From Pelagimonas sp. (lineage in GTDB: Bacteria; Pseudomonadota; Alphaproteobacteria; Rhodobacterales; Rhodobacteraceae), in assembly GCA_025210265.1 (NCBI GenBank), contig JAOASD010000017.1, positions 1 through 64,000 on the forward strand: 64,000 nucleotides of DNA. Reading direction: 5' to 3'. The stretch's first letter is position 1; every line of letters begins with the position of its first letter. This document shows positions 53,385 through 61,197 of the stretch, one piece after another. A program made the position numbers and the translations under genes. Under the pieces are notes generated by a model that saw only the letters and a program-made list of their open reading frames with translations, ran no database searches and had not been told where the DNA came from.

Positions 53385-54035
53385 TTGCAGACCCGTTCAG
53401 TTCGGATTTGGCACCGGCTTCGATGGTGCGGATCTCCAGCCAGAGATCCGGGGAGATTTCGAGACCAGCAAAGCGCCAGGCGGTTTCGCAGGCGGCATAG
53501 TCGAGACCAAGAAAGAGCGGCGCAGCGCCATAGCGAGGAACAACCCGCCACTGATCGCGCACCTGCAGGAAAGCCTCGACCGCCGGGATATGTTCGACCA
53601 GGAGCCCCTGCTGCTGGATCAGATCCTCGGGAAGGCCCCAGAACTCCGCGTCGCTGGCGAGATCCGGCGAGACCCCGCCCTTTTGCCAGAGCGCGCCAGT
53701 TACAATGGCGGCTCCGGCCCATCTCAGTTTCCCGCCAGGCCCTTTGCGCGGGTGGTGTAATAGGCGGTCAACATGCTGGACCGCAAATCCACGTTAGCAA
53801 TCATTTGCTCCAGCAGCTCGGAACTGAACGCAATTTTCTCTCCCGCCGCGCCCTCGATGTCGCCGAGATCGAGCACCACCTGACGCAGGAAGTCCTTTTC
53901 CACGTCGGGGGTAACAAACTTGATTTCCCGCAACTCTTCGTCGCTCAACAGCTTGAACGTCGCGTCGAAAGACTGCCCGCAGATGGTCTGCACCTTGGTC
54001 TGAAACTTGCGTTCCTGGTCGATTACAAAGGTCAT
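53374..54035 (-). CDS. GT-type fusion made by -1 programmed frameshift
   Basis: The frame after the G stop has no start codon but is open with clear coding signal from 53727 to 53374 (117 residues: LRWAGAAIVTGALWQKGG, EFWGLPEDLIQQQG, DYAACETAWRFAGLEISPDL). The heptamer GGGAAAC at 53733-53727 on the minus strand, read G GGA AAC in the zero frame and followed directly by TGA, lets ribosomes slip by -1 into this frame. The fusion would be 220 residues. The T domain is thought to bind the tape measure. It overlaps the tape measure start by 11 nt. Confidence 0.78.
53724..54035 (-). CDS. tail assembly chaperone, lambda G-like (unshifted product)
   Basis: A 103-residue protein starting MTFVIDQERKFQTKVQTICG and ending TTRAKGLAGN. 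Position between tail tube and tape measure, size and acidic-helical character fit the lambda G group (Mu-type DUF1799-neighbour). It probably keeps the tape measure in solution until the tube polymerises on it. The last sense codons GGA AAC lie in a GGGAAAC slippery site just before the TGA. Confidence 0.75.
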   Translation of the reverse strand: MTFVIDQERKFQTKVQTICGQSFDATFKLLSDEELREIKFVTPDVEKDFLRQVVLDLGDIEGAAGEKIAFSSELLEQMIANVDLRSSMLTAYYTTRAKGLAGN

Positions 54036-54047
54036 TGAAGGGGTCCT

Positions 54048-54980
54048 TTAAGTGAAGGTCAGGGTCCATTGGTCGTTGCCGTTCACCGGCAGCGCCTTGA
54101 TGCTCAGAGGGTGTTCCATGACGCCCTGCGACTGGGTCGGAGCGCCGGGGCGCTGCATCCGTCCGCGCGGCACATTCAGCGACACGATGCGGCCCGGCAC
54201 GGTTCCATGTTGCAGGGCTATAGTCAGATCCGTGCCATTCAGCGCCAGCGCATAGGGATCAAAGATCGCAAGCGGCGTCGCCTCGACCTGGCACTCGATC
54301 ATGTCGTTGCGGTCAGGGCTGGCAATTTCCTCTTTTCCGATCAGGAAGCGGCCCTGAACTTCATTGCCAAAGTTCAGTTTGAAACTGCGCAGCACGCGAC
54401 CATTGCCGCCCATCTCAAAGACCGGCGTGTTGGCATTGCTGGCAACCTTTGGGTCCAGCCAGGCACTGTAATCGGGGGTGGGTTTCGCCTGGTCGCTCGG
54501 CGCGACAAACAGGCCGGTGAAGCTGAACATCAGCACCGGCACGCCCGAGGCGTTGACCACGATCTCGCAATTCCCGCGCATCCCGTTGGAGCGATAGAGA
54601 ATGCCGCCGATATTGAGATAGGCTGTGGCGGAATCGTGGTTGTCACTGACCGGATTGAACGTGACAGACACGCCCGGATCCACGGTTTCAGCGGTGGCGC
54701 AGGCTTTGAGCGCGCTGGCATAGGGCGGCGGCGTTCCCGCCACGCCAGAGCCTACCAGGTCACATTCAAAGCTCAGCGTCGCGTGCAGCTCGGCGGGCAG
54801 GGTTTCATTTGCGCCCAGATACGGGGTTTCGTGGCCGAGATCGACATCGGTGCCTTCCATCGGGCGGAAGGTCACATTCTTGGCGCGCACCGCATCAGCC
54901 GCGCCAGACGGGTTGGGATCAACGCCATAGGTCGCTTCTGCCTTGAACAGGAGCACCTTGTCTTTCCAGTAAATCGACAT
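54048..54980 (-). CDS. major tail tube protein
   Basis: A 310-residue beta-rich protein starting MSIYWKDKVLLFKAEATYGV, with FRPMEGTDVDLGHETPYLG, ELHATLSFECDLVGSG and RVLRSFKLNFGNEVQGRF. Its size, position after the tail terminator-like gene and before G/GT, and the conserved tail-tube N-terminus identify the subunit of a long non-contractile tail. GGAGGCGTAA precedes the ATG. Confidence 0.85.
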   Translation of the reverse strand: MSIYWKDKVLLFKAEATYGVDPNPSGAADAVRAKNVTFRPMEGTDVDLGHETPYLGANETLPAELHATLSFECDLVGSGVAGTPPPYASALKACATAETVDPGVSVTFNPVSDNHDSATAYLNIGGILYRSNGMRGNCEIVVNASGVPVLMFSFTGLFVAPSDQAKPTPDYSAWLDPKVASNANTPVFEMGGNGRVLRSFKLNFGNEVQGRFLIGKEEIASPDRNDMIECQVEATPLAIFDPYALALNGTDLTIALQHGTVPGRIVSLNVPRGRMQRPGAPTQSQGVMEHPLSIKALPVNGNDQWTLTFT

Positions 54981-55133
54981 TTACGCCTCCTTTTCGGCGG
55001 GTTTGGATTTGGCCGGTGCGGCGAGCTTGGGCTTCGCTTTCGCCGGGGCCGTGGCGGGCCGGGTCTGTTTCAAACCGCCCTTCGAGCCGCGTTCATAAGT
55101 GCCGCCAGAGGACGGCAATTTCTGTTTGCTCAT
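54981..55133 (-). CDS. 50-residue basic Ala/Lys/Pro-rich phage peptide
   Basis: Starts MSKQKLPSSGGTYERGSKGG and ends KSKPAEKEA. It is low-complexity (AK/PK repeats) and likely disordered. ATG overlaps the stop of the DUF1834 gene (ATGA); its stop abuts the next gene, whose ribosome site (GGAGG) lies in its last codons. Too conserved in position to be noise, but function is unknown. Confidence 0.7.
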   Translation of the reverse strand: MSKQKLPSSGGTYERGSKGGLKQTRPATAPAKAKPKLAAPAKSKPAEKEA

Positions 55134-55564
55134 GGATCAACCCTCAGTTGGTCTTCGATCTGGAAATCAATCAGGTAGGCAAGAAAGCCTGTTGTGTCTG
55201 GCACGACCCTGCCGCCCATCAGGCTGAACACCCCAACCATGTCGTCAGGAGCCCAGCCCATAACCGATTGCAGCACATCATCGAGCAGCCCGGTGTTCAG
55301 ACGCTTTAGCGCCGCTACGCCGTTCTGGTCGCCAGATGTCAGCATCAGGACCAAAGTCAGATTGCGGCGGATCGGCTGTGTGAACGGACCAACGGCATTT
55401 TGCGCTTGAAGAGCACTCAGGCCTCCAGGAATGACATAACAAGTCACACCACCAATCGACTGCGTTCCCTTTGAAAGCGCCTCCACAAAGTCAAGCGCAC
55501 CCTTTACGCGCCCCGCCAATTCGGGAACCCGTGCCTCCAGGCGCTCTGAGACCTGGTCAAACAT
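55130..55564 (-). CDS. Mu gp37-like protein, DUF1834, probable tail terminator
   Basis: A 144-residue alpha/beta protein starting MFDQVSERLEARVPELAGRV with YVIPGGLSALQAQNAVGPFT and FQIEDQLRVDP at the end, the DUF1834 pattern. In Mu the equivalent gp37 lies after gp36 in the head-tail connector group. Its ATG shares a base with the stop of the preceding gene. Confidence 0.8.
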   Translation of the reverse strand: MFDQVSERLEARVPELAGRVKGALDFVEALSKGTQSIGGVTCYVIPGGLSALQAQNAVGPFTQPIRRNLTLVLMLTSGDQNGVAALKRLNTGLLDDVLQSVMGWAPDDMVGVFSLMGGRVVPDTTGFLAYLIDFQIEDQLRVDP

Positions 55565-55992
55565 CAGATGAACCCCTTCATTTTGGTGTCGGTAAAGGGG
55601 CGGTCAGTTTCGGTGATGCGGATCCGGCCTGCACCAGACGGGCTCGGCGCATGGCCTTCAGCGTCCAGCCGAACCTGACCTTTCGAGATCTTGTCCAGCA
55701 TCGCCAGCGCGTCCTTGTAATCGCGCACGATCTTCTCCGCGGGTTCATAGACGTGCAGATTGTAAAGCGTGATGGCGCGGGAAAGCGCGCCCAGCGGATC
55801 TGGCACCCCCTCCATCGGCAGCGCATAGCGCGCCGCCAGGAACCCGTCGATCAGCGCGTCTGCATCGGCAATCGCGCGGGCCACAATATCCGCATCAATC
55901 ACACCGGTGGCCAATTCAGCCCGGTCGGTCAGCGCGATCAATGTGGCAGTGCCAAAGCGATCTTCCAGCTCTTGCTGCGTGGTGTAAGCCAT
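55564..55992 (-). CDS. Mu gp36-like protein, DUF1320
   Basis: A 142-residue helical protein with the DUF1320 start MAYTTQQELEDRFGTATLIA, then DADALIDGFLAARYALPMEG and KDALAMLDKISKGQVRL. It corresponds to Mu gp36 and is a head completion or connector protein. One base overlaps the next gene (TGATG). Confidence 0.92.
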   Translation of the reverse strand: MAYTTQQELEDRFGTATLIALTDRAELATGVIDADIVARAIADADALIDGFLAARYALPMEGVPDPLGALSRAITLYNLHVYEPAEKIVRDYKDALAMLDKISKGQVRLDAEGHAPSPSGAGRIRITETDRPFTDTKMKGFI

Positions 55993-56092
55993 CTGCGGGA
56001 TCCATCAGAATTGAGAAAAGGTGCCCCTGCGCCGGTGCCATTCAGGCTGTGCAAAACCGGCGGTCTGAGGGGCAGTTCAGGCAGTGTAGAAC

Positions 56093-56118
56093 CCCGGCGG
56101 CAGTTGGACGCCGCCGGG
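56093..56118 (-). terminator. GC hairpin between head and tail gene groups
   Basis: CCCGGCGGC (56093-56101) and GCCGCCGGG (56110-56118) form a perfect 9-bp stem with an 8-nt loop in the 142-nt gap after the gp35-like gene. No T tract on the minus strand, so attenuation or RNA processing is more likely than full termination. Confidence 0.45.
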
Positions 56119-56134
56119 CGCACATCGCGACCGA

Positions 56135-56560
56135 TCACTTGGCCGAGACAGGTGCCTCGTATGTCACCACGTTCAGCGACTTGTCGGCTTCGATCATTTC
56201 GATCTGCTTGGGTGTCAGGTCACTGGCACGCAGGTCGCGCGGTTCCATGGTGAAATGCATCCCGGCCCGCCAACGGCCCTTTTTCGGACCGGCCACGCGC
56301 AGCATTTTTTCAGACGCTTTCGGGGGGGAAACAGAATGTTGGGACTCAACTGCCGGTGCGATACCGTCCGATGTATCCTGCACCGGCCCGCCCTGCTCCG
56401 CTTCAGCGGCAGCGATAAGTGCCTGCATCTTTTTGGTTTCAGCTTTGGCCGCATCAATGCGGTTTTGCAGTTTTTCGTCGCCAATATTGGCCGGAAAACT
56501 CAGATCCATTTCTTTGGCCATCGCTTCCAGCTTCAAACGCTGTTCGCTTTTGTCGCTCAT
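56135..56560 (-). CDS. Mu gp35/HI1506-like protein
   Basis: A 141-residue protein. The N-terminal part is helical and charged with LQNRIDAAKAETKKMQ; the C-terminal part has GRWRAGMHFTMEPRDLRASD and PKQIEMIEADKSLNVV, the FluMu HI1506-like pattern. It follows the major head gene, as gp35 does in Mu. Function unclear, perhaps capsid-related. Confidence 0.75.
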   Translation of the reverse strand: MSDKSEQRLKLEAMAKEMDLSFPANIGDEKLQNRIDAAKAETKKMQALIAAAEAEQGGPVQDTSDGIAPAVESQHSVSPPKASEKMLRVAGPKKGRWRAGMHFTMEPRDLRASDLTPKQIEMIEADKSLNVVTYEAPVSAK

Positions 56561-56572
56561 GTCAGCTCTCCC

Positions 56573-57466
56573 TTACGCCAGCCACGGCACGACCAGCAGC
56601 TCGGCGGTGCCTTGCCACTCATTAGTCTCGCCGTTCGGCGCAGTTTCGTTTTTGAGGATCTTGCGGCCCATGCCTTCCAACGCAGGCGGCACAACCAGCA
56701 GGTTCGGCATCAGGCCGAGCGGGCGGTCATAGTCGCCTTTCATGCCCGTGAGAGCCGCGCGCGCCTGGGCGTAATTGTCGCCGTTCAGCGCCTGCTTCGA
56801 GCCCCAGCTATTTTGCCAGAAGCCATACCCCGCATTCATGCGCGCATCGGTGCCGTACAGGGCCTCGTTTTCGTCAAACACATTGCCATCGGTGTCCCGA
56901 TCCTTGGCCGCGAAGGTGAAATCCTTGCGCCGCTGCAGGATCAGCGGCTTCAGCGCGCGGTTGGTGTCCATCAGGAACCAATTGGCCCCGCTGCCACCAT
57001 CCGTGTTGGCGACGGTGATGGTCTCGCCATCCGCATCGAGCACCGGGTGATCCGTGTCAAAGTAGCCCTGACCATCATAGCATTCGCGGTCCCAGCCCAG
57101 CTTCAGCAGGTCGAAAATCAGTTGATTGGGAAACGCCGCAGTGCTTTCGCCCATCGATTCAAACATGGGGCCATAGATCCCGAGATTGTCGGTTTCGATG
57201 TCATCACGATCGACGCCGATGGTCAGCTCGAAAGGCTTTTCCTTGATGGAGTAGTCATGTTCCATCAGGTTCTGCACCGCACGGGGCCCAATCCATTCCC
57301 GTACATTGGGCATTTTGCCCAGCCAGCCATATTTCTGTTCTTTCTGGGTGGAACGCACCAGAGTGGCGATCCGATCCCACTGGGAGGGAACCTGGCCCAA
57401 CCCCTTTTTAAACGCGCCGTTAAAGCCAACGCGCAGACTGTTCAGATTTGCAGAAGTCAATTGCAT
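56573..57466 (-). CDS. Mu-like major head protein, gpT
   Basis: A 297-residue major capsid protein. Mu gpT hallmarks: MQLTSANLNSLRVGFNGAFK, KYGWLGKMPNVREWIG, ELTIGVDRDDIETDNLGIYG and YFDTDHPVLDADG. Preceded by AAGGAGACC before the ATG; strong expression is expected. HK97-like fold is inferred from the family. Confidence 0.95.
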   Translation of the reverse strand: MQLTSANLNSLRVGFNGAFKKGLGQVPSQWDRIATLVRSTQKEQKYGWLGKMPNVREWIGPRAVQNLMEHDYSIKEKPFELTIGVDRDDIETDNLGIYGPMFESMGESTAAFPNQLIFDLLKLGWDRECYDGQGYFDTDHPVLDADGETITVANTDGGSGANWFLMDTNRALKPLILQRRKDFTFAAKDRDTDGNVFDENEALYGTDARMNAGYGFWQNSWGSKQALNGDNYAQARAALTGMKGDYDRPLGLMPNLLVVPPALEGMGRKILKNETAPNGETNEWQGTAELLVVPWLA

Positions 57467-57477
57467 TGAAGGTCTCC

Positions 57478-57909
57478 TTAGGAAGCGGCGGTCAGAGCCT
57501 GGTCAAAGCGGATCCAGACGCCGAGCTCGTCGACATCCTCGATCAGACCGGCCGGGCTGCGGGTGCCACCGCCATCGCTGAGCGCGACGGTCTGGTCATC
57601 CACGGCAAATGCCTTGGTCCCGATAGCGGCGATGGTGATTTCATCGGCCCCGGCCGAGTTGGCAAAACGCCAGGTCCCGGCGCGGAATTTCAGGCTCTCA
57701 TCCCCATCCGCACCCGTGGCGTTATCGACCTCTTCGTGGGCAACACCGACCCCGATCAGGTTCAGGGCGGTCTGGCCTTTGACCAGATAGCCAGCGGCAT
57801 TGCGCATGACGATTGCGCCAGCAAAGATCCGGTTGGCGGCGGCAACAACGCCGACCTTCATGTCGCCCTGGGCGCGGGGCGTGTTGCGTTTCATGGTCAG
57901 AGCGGCCAT
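57478..57909 (-). CDS. probable capsid decoration protein (DUF2190-like, Mu gp33 position)
   Basis: A 143-residue beta-rich protein: KRNTPRAQGDMKVGVVAAAN, IFAGAIVMRNAAGYLVKG and GVAHEEVDNATGADGDESLK. It lies between the protease and gpT genes, and its composition fits the DUF2190-like cement proteins. Start shares a base with the protease stop (TGATG). Confidence 0.72.
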   Translation of the reverse strand: MAALTMKRNTPRAQGDMKVGVVAAANRIFAGAIVMRNAAGYLVKGQTALNLIGVGVAHEEVDNATGADGDESLKFRAGTWRFANSAGADEITIAAIGTKAFAVDDQTVALSDGGGTRSPAGLIEDVDELGVWIRFDQALTAAS

Positions 57910-58970
57910 CAGTTTTCCCCCTGGTTGGTTTTGGCATCGGCCTGCAGTTGGGCCAGATACTCAGCCTCATCGAAGCCCATCTGCTCGGCAAAGAGCTTTT
58001 GATCGGCGGTGAGCGCCGAGATCGTTTCGCCGCCACCAGCGGGCGGCGTGTCGGTCGCGTGGGTTTCGGTGAGCTGGGGCTGCGCCGCCATCATCGCCTC
58101 GGCGGTTTCGGGGTTTTCCTGGTGCAGCTTCACCCAGTGATCCTTGCTCGGCAGCACGCCAGCGCGCTTTTCGGCAATCGCCTTTGCCACAAAGGCCTCG
58201 GCCGCGCGCAGCTTGTCACCCTCTTTCAGACCAGACAGTTCGGCCTGCAGCGTGGTGATCTGGGCGGTCAGATCGGCATTCGCCGCCGAGAGCGACACAA
58301 CGCGGGTCATCACCTCGGTGTCCGAGGCATCAGCCTTGATGCCCAGAGCCGTCGTCATGGCAGACAGCATTGCCTGCGCTGCGGTCGCGCTTTCCCCGCC
58401 GCCCTTTTGGGCGACAGCGGCCAGGACATCCTCTTCGGACGCGTCCTCGCCCAGGCCAAGTTTCTTGGCCAGCTTCTGAAGGAAGGTCATTCCATTCTCC
58501 ATGTTTGCAGAATTGAGGGCTGTCAGATCACTCAGCGCCGGGTCATTGGTCAGCGCCGCATTCTTGATGCGCAGGATCTTTCCGGCCTTAGTGTGCGCGA
58601 AAACCGGAGAGATCCCCCAATAGGCCTTGTCGCGCAGCAGCTCGGCCCCGGTGGCGGTCCATTCGACGCGCCCCCAGATCCCATCATCGCGCTCTTCCAT
58701 TTCGCGGATGTATCCACGCGCAGGCGCGGAGATCCCGGCCTTGGCCGCGGTCTCGGTCGAGTGGTTTTCGTCAATGTGAATACGCTGTGCCGCCTCAAAG
58801 CTGGCGGCGATCACTTGGCCTGCATCCTCATAAGACCAGGGGCCGCGCCCGTCATAGGCTTTGACCTGCCCCTTTGGGATCAGGTGGATCCAGTCGGGCA
58901 GATCCGCCTCACCCGCAGGGTCAGGCAGCGCCAGAGCGCCAAGGATCGAGATTTGAACAGCATCGGTCAT
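57909..58970 (-). CDS. Mu gpI-like head maturation protease and scaffold
   Basis: A 353-residue protein. The N-terminal half is the protease domain (WIHLIPKGQVKAYDGRGPW, RIHIDENHSTETAAKAG and RVEWTATGAELLRDKAYW); the C-terminal half is a helical Ala-rich scaffold (LTAQITTLQAELSGLKEGDK). In Mu, gpI and the in-frame scaffold product Z come from one gene; an internal start could make a scaffold here too (for example at the ATG near MENGMTFLQK). A 17-nt palindrome covers the region directly before the start codon. Confidence 0.9.
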   Translation of the reverse strand: MTDAVQISILGALALPDPAGEADLPDWIHLIPKGQVKAYDGRGPWSYEDAGQVIAASFEAAQRIHIDENHSTETAAKAGISAPARGYIREMEERDDGIWGRVEWTATGAELLRDKAYWGISPVFAHTKAGKILRIKNAALTNDPALSDLTALNSANMENGMTFLQKLAKKLGLGEDASEEDVLAAVAQKGGGESATAAQAMLSAMTTALGIKADASDTEVMTRVVSLSAANADLTAQITTLQAELSGLKEGDKLRAAEAFVAKAIAEKRAGVLPSKDHWVKLHQENPETAEAMMAAQPQLTETHATDTPPAGGGETISALTADQKLFAEQMGFDEAEYLAQLQADAKTNQGEN

Positions 58971-58987
58971 GAGGGCAAATTGCCCTC
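58971..58987 (-). promoter_or_regulatory. palindrome directly before protease start codon
   Basis: GAGGGCAAATTGCCCTC: arms of 8 with one central base. On the mRNA the GAGGG ribosome site would be in the stem and the stem ends at the ATG, so it could restrain translation of the protease gene. Confidence 0.5.
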
Positions 58988-59016
58988 AATCGCTCCCCGG
59001 TTCCCCCGGCAACGAT

Positions 59017-59541
59017 TTACTGCGCGCCGGGCTGGGCTGCGTCTTTAAGATAGTCTTCAATCGCTTCCAGAATGGCCTTTTCATCCTCGGTTCCGATTCC
59101 GAGGAAAGGTCTTGCGGGAATATCGCCCCAGGGCATCGTCATGAAATAATCGCGCCCGTTTTTGTCCTTGCCGATCCGCGCGCCGAATGCACCCTGCTTT
59201 GCACCGAACTGCATCACAGCGGCGTAAATCATGTTCGAGCCCCATTCGACCCCGTCCGAGCGCGCCTCATATGAGATCGTGCTGGATAGCGCCTTTGACA
59301 CGCCGACAAGCGGCCCGCCTTTGGGCTTCTCCCCACGTGCCGCGTATTGCGCAAGCGTCACCGGGCTGCGCGGAGCCCAGGGGGTTCCGTCAGGATCGCG
59401 GCCTTCTTTGAAATTCTCTTCGGTGCTGTTGACCATATCGTCGCCGATGGTCTGCATCAGCTCGGTCAGGTCGGAATAGGCTTCACCCAGCCCAGCCAGG
59501 GCAAGGCTCAGCTCGTCTGTGGTGACATCAACGCGGATCAA
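59017..59541 (-). CDS. Mu gpG-like virion morphogenesis protein
   Basis: A 174-residue protein starting MIRVDVTTDELSLALAGLGE, with FKEGRDPDGTPWAPRSP, the hallmark of the phage virion morphogenesis family, and FMTMPWGDIPARPFLGIGTED near the end. In Mu gpG is needed for head-tail joining. Overlaps the preceding small gene by 4 nt. Confidence 0.92.
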   Translation of the reverse strand: MIRVDVTTDELSLALAGLGEAYSDLTELMQTIGDDMVNSTEENFKEGRDPDGTPWAPRSPVTLAQYAARGEKPKGGPLVGVSKALSSTISYEARSDGVEWGSNMIYAAVMQFGAKQGAFGARIGKDKNGRDYFMTMPWGDIPARPFLGIGTEDEKAILEAIEDYLKDAAQPGAQ

Positions 59542-59738
59542 AGCGTTTCAGACCCAATCGCGCCCGGTTCAAAATCAGCAAACTGGCGCTTGGTGAACAG
59601 CACTTCCTGCATACGCGACCCCATCAGGGCGGCCTCAGCCTCGGGCAATTGCGCAAGCAGCGCGTCGAGCTGATCCTCTGCATCCGCAGGAAGCGGATCC
59701 AGATCCATCAGTTCAAAAATGCGATCTTCAATCGGCAT
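59538..59738 (-). CDS. small acidic phage protein, downstream of MuF
   Basis: A 66-residue protein, MPIEDRIFELMDLDPLPADA onwards, rich in Asp, Glu, Leu. No known domain. It overlaps the 3' end of the MuF-zincin gene by 11 nt and gpG by 4 nt. Its small acidic nature and place directly after a MuF gene with a toxin-like tail make it a candidate immunity protein, but this is only inference. Confidence 0.65.
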   Translation of the reverse strand: MPIEDRIFELMDLDPLPADAEDQLDALLAQLPEAEAALMGSRMQEVLFTKRQFADFEPGAIGSETL

Positions 59739-61197
59739 ACGCTTTATCCAGCTTTTTGAACAATGCCAGTAGCGACGGTTTCAGCCGCCAATGGCGTTCA
59801 GGCCCCATCATATACAACACAAAGCTCTCGGCCACAAATTCGAAGCGATCGGTTGCACCATATTCGCTCAGCGCAAGATGCCAGCCCTCCTGCCGCCACC
59901 CATTAATGGCCTCCTCGACTTGTTCATAGAAACTCGCATGAAGCCTGTGGCCGCTTTCGTGCTGCGCAACGGATCTTGGGAAACGGGGGCCTTCATCTAC
60001 AACACCAAATCGCCAATCGACTTTCTGTGCTGCGCGCTTGGCAGCGCCATCTTTGAACCGAGAAACCATCGCTTTGTGACGCGCGCGGCGTCGTTCCTGC
60101 ATCGGCTCCATAAGGTCGGCCTGTGGATGCGGGTCCACGGACAAACCCGCCCTGTGCCAGCCCATCACGTTAAGCCGCATTGCGTACCAAGCAGCAGCAT
60201 TTTTGGGCGCTTTAATCCTGCCATTCGAAAGTTTGGCGATCGCAGGGCCAGACCCCACCGCCTGCATCTTGCGCATATCAAACCGCTGCTCGATTTCGTG
60301 CAGAGCTTCGATCGCCTGGTTCACACCCTCCAGCGAGGCACCGCGCGGCCATGCCACTTTGCGCGACGCCAGCCCCAGCTCTTCGACCAGCTTTTCCGCG
60401 TCTTTCAAAGATGTGGCTTGGCGAATGCCTGCGCGCTTTTCCACCGCCTCGACAAAGTCACTGGCGATTTGGGGGGGCAGCTTTTCAGCCTTGGCCTTTG
60501 CAAGGCGGGTGATTTCCCCTGCCACCGACGCCCCAGGCGCATATCCCCAGCCCTTGCCCAGATCACCAGGCTCGCCCGTGCGTTCATTGATCCGGTCCCA
60601 ATTCTCCGGCAGGGCCTTTGATGGATCACCGCCTTTGCGGCGGGCGTGCCGTTCGTTGCGCGCGCCCGTCACACTGCAGGAGCAATTCCAGTCATTGGGC
60701 GGAAAATGTGTCTGCCAGAATGGATGTTCGCGCGGCAGCACCAGCCCATCCAGCGCAAGATGGTGCGGGCGCGGATCTGCCGAGCCGCCATGTTTATACA
60801 CCCAAAGCGGAAACGGCCCGGACATAAGCTGCGCATATCGCCCCGCCATGTAGCTTGTGCGCATATTCGTGCGGTAGATGATCCGGGTGCGCCAGTTTTC
60901 ACCGGCCTGTGTGCCTTCGCCCGTCCAGCCATGCCAGCCGCGTTCCTTCACGATCTTGCGAAAGTCGCGGCGGAATTCTTCCAGGCTCGCGCCCTTGGTG
61001 ATCGCCTTGTCCACCGCCCCGGCCAGATCCGCCAACAGATCGGCTTTCAATGCGCCGGCCACCATGAACGACCGGTCATGCTGCGCTTTCTGGATGTCAT
61101 CCCAGCGCGCGGTCGGGATCTGGTTGCCCATGCGCAGCCGCCAGGCCGCAACCTGTTCCTTGAACGGGCGATGAAAGACCGCTTGAAGATCAGTCAT
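59728..61197 (-). CDS. MuF head protein with C-terminal HExxH zincin-like domain
   Basis: A 489-residue protein. The MuF (phage head morphogenesis) domain lies at about 20-200, with RTNMRTSYMAGRYAQLM and the family motif THFPPNDWNCSCSVTGA. A basic linker follows (ALPENWDRINERTGEPGDLG). The C-terminal part has AQHESGHRLH with HESGH at residues 413-417 and a helix FEFVAESFVLYMM with Glu457, the spacing of a gluzincin zinc site. MuF proteins can carry toxin domains in their C-terminus and be injected into the host. Start at MTDLQAVF, overlapping the portal stop by 8 nt. Confidence 0.85.
   Translation of the reverse strand: MTDLQAVFHRPFKEQVAAWRLRMGNQIPTARWDDIQKAQHDRSFMVAGALKADLLADLAGAVDKAITKGASLEEFRRDFRKIVKERGWHGWTGEGTQAGENWRTRIIYRTNMRTSYMAGRYAQLMSGPFPLWVYKHGGSADPRPHHLALDGLVLPREHPFWQTHFPPNDWNCSCSVTGARNERHARRKGGDPSKALPENWDRINERTGEPGDLGKGWGYAPGASVAGEITRLAKAKAEKLPPQIASDFVEAVEKRAGIRQATSLKDAEKLVEELGLASRKVAWPRGASLEGVNQAIEALHEIEQRFDMRKMQAVGSGPAIAKLSNGRIKAPKNAAAWYAMRLNVMGWHRAGLSVDPHPQADLMEPMQERRRARHKAMVSRFKDGAAKRAAQKVDWRFGVVDEGPRFPRSVAQHESGHRLHASFYEQVEEAINGWRQEGWHLALSEYGATDRFEFVAESFVLYMMGPERHWRLKPSLLALFKKLDKAYAD

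Noticed and set aside
53381-53722. 113-codon frame starting with ATG right after the G stop
   Set aside because: Product is Arg/Gly/Cys-rich noise; the -1 frame reached by GGGAAAC has the real coding signal and ends at the tape measure start.
54069-55178. 369-codon plus-strand frame opposite the tail tube gene
   Set aside because: Shadow of the tail tube and neighbouring genes; no ribosome site.
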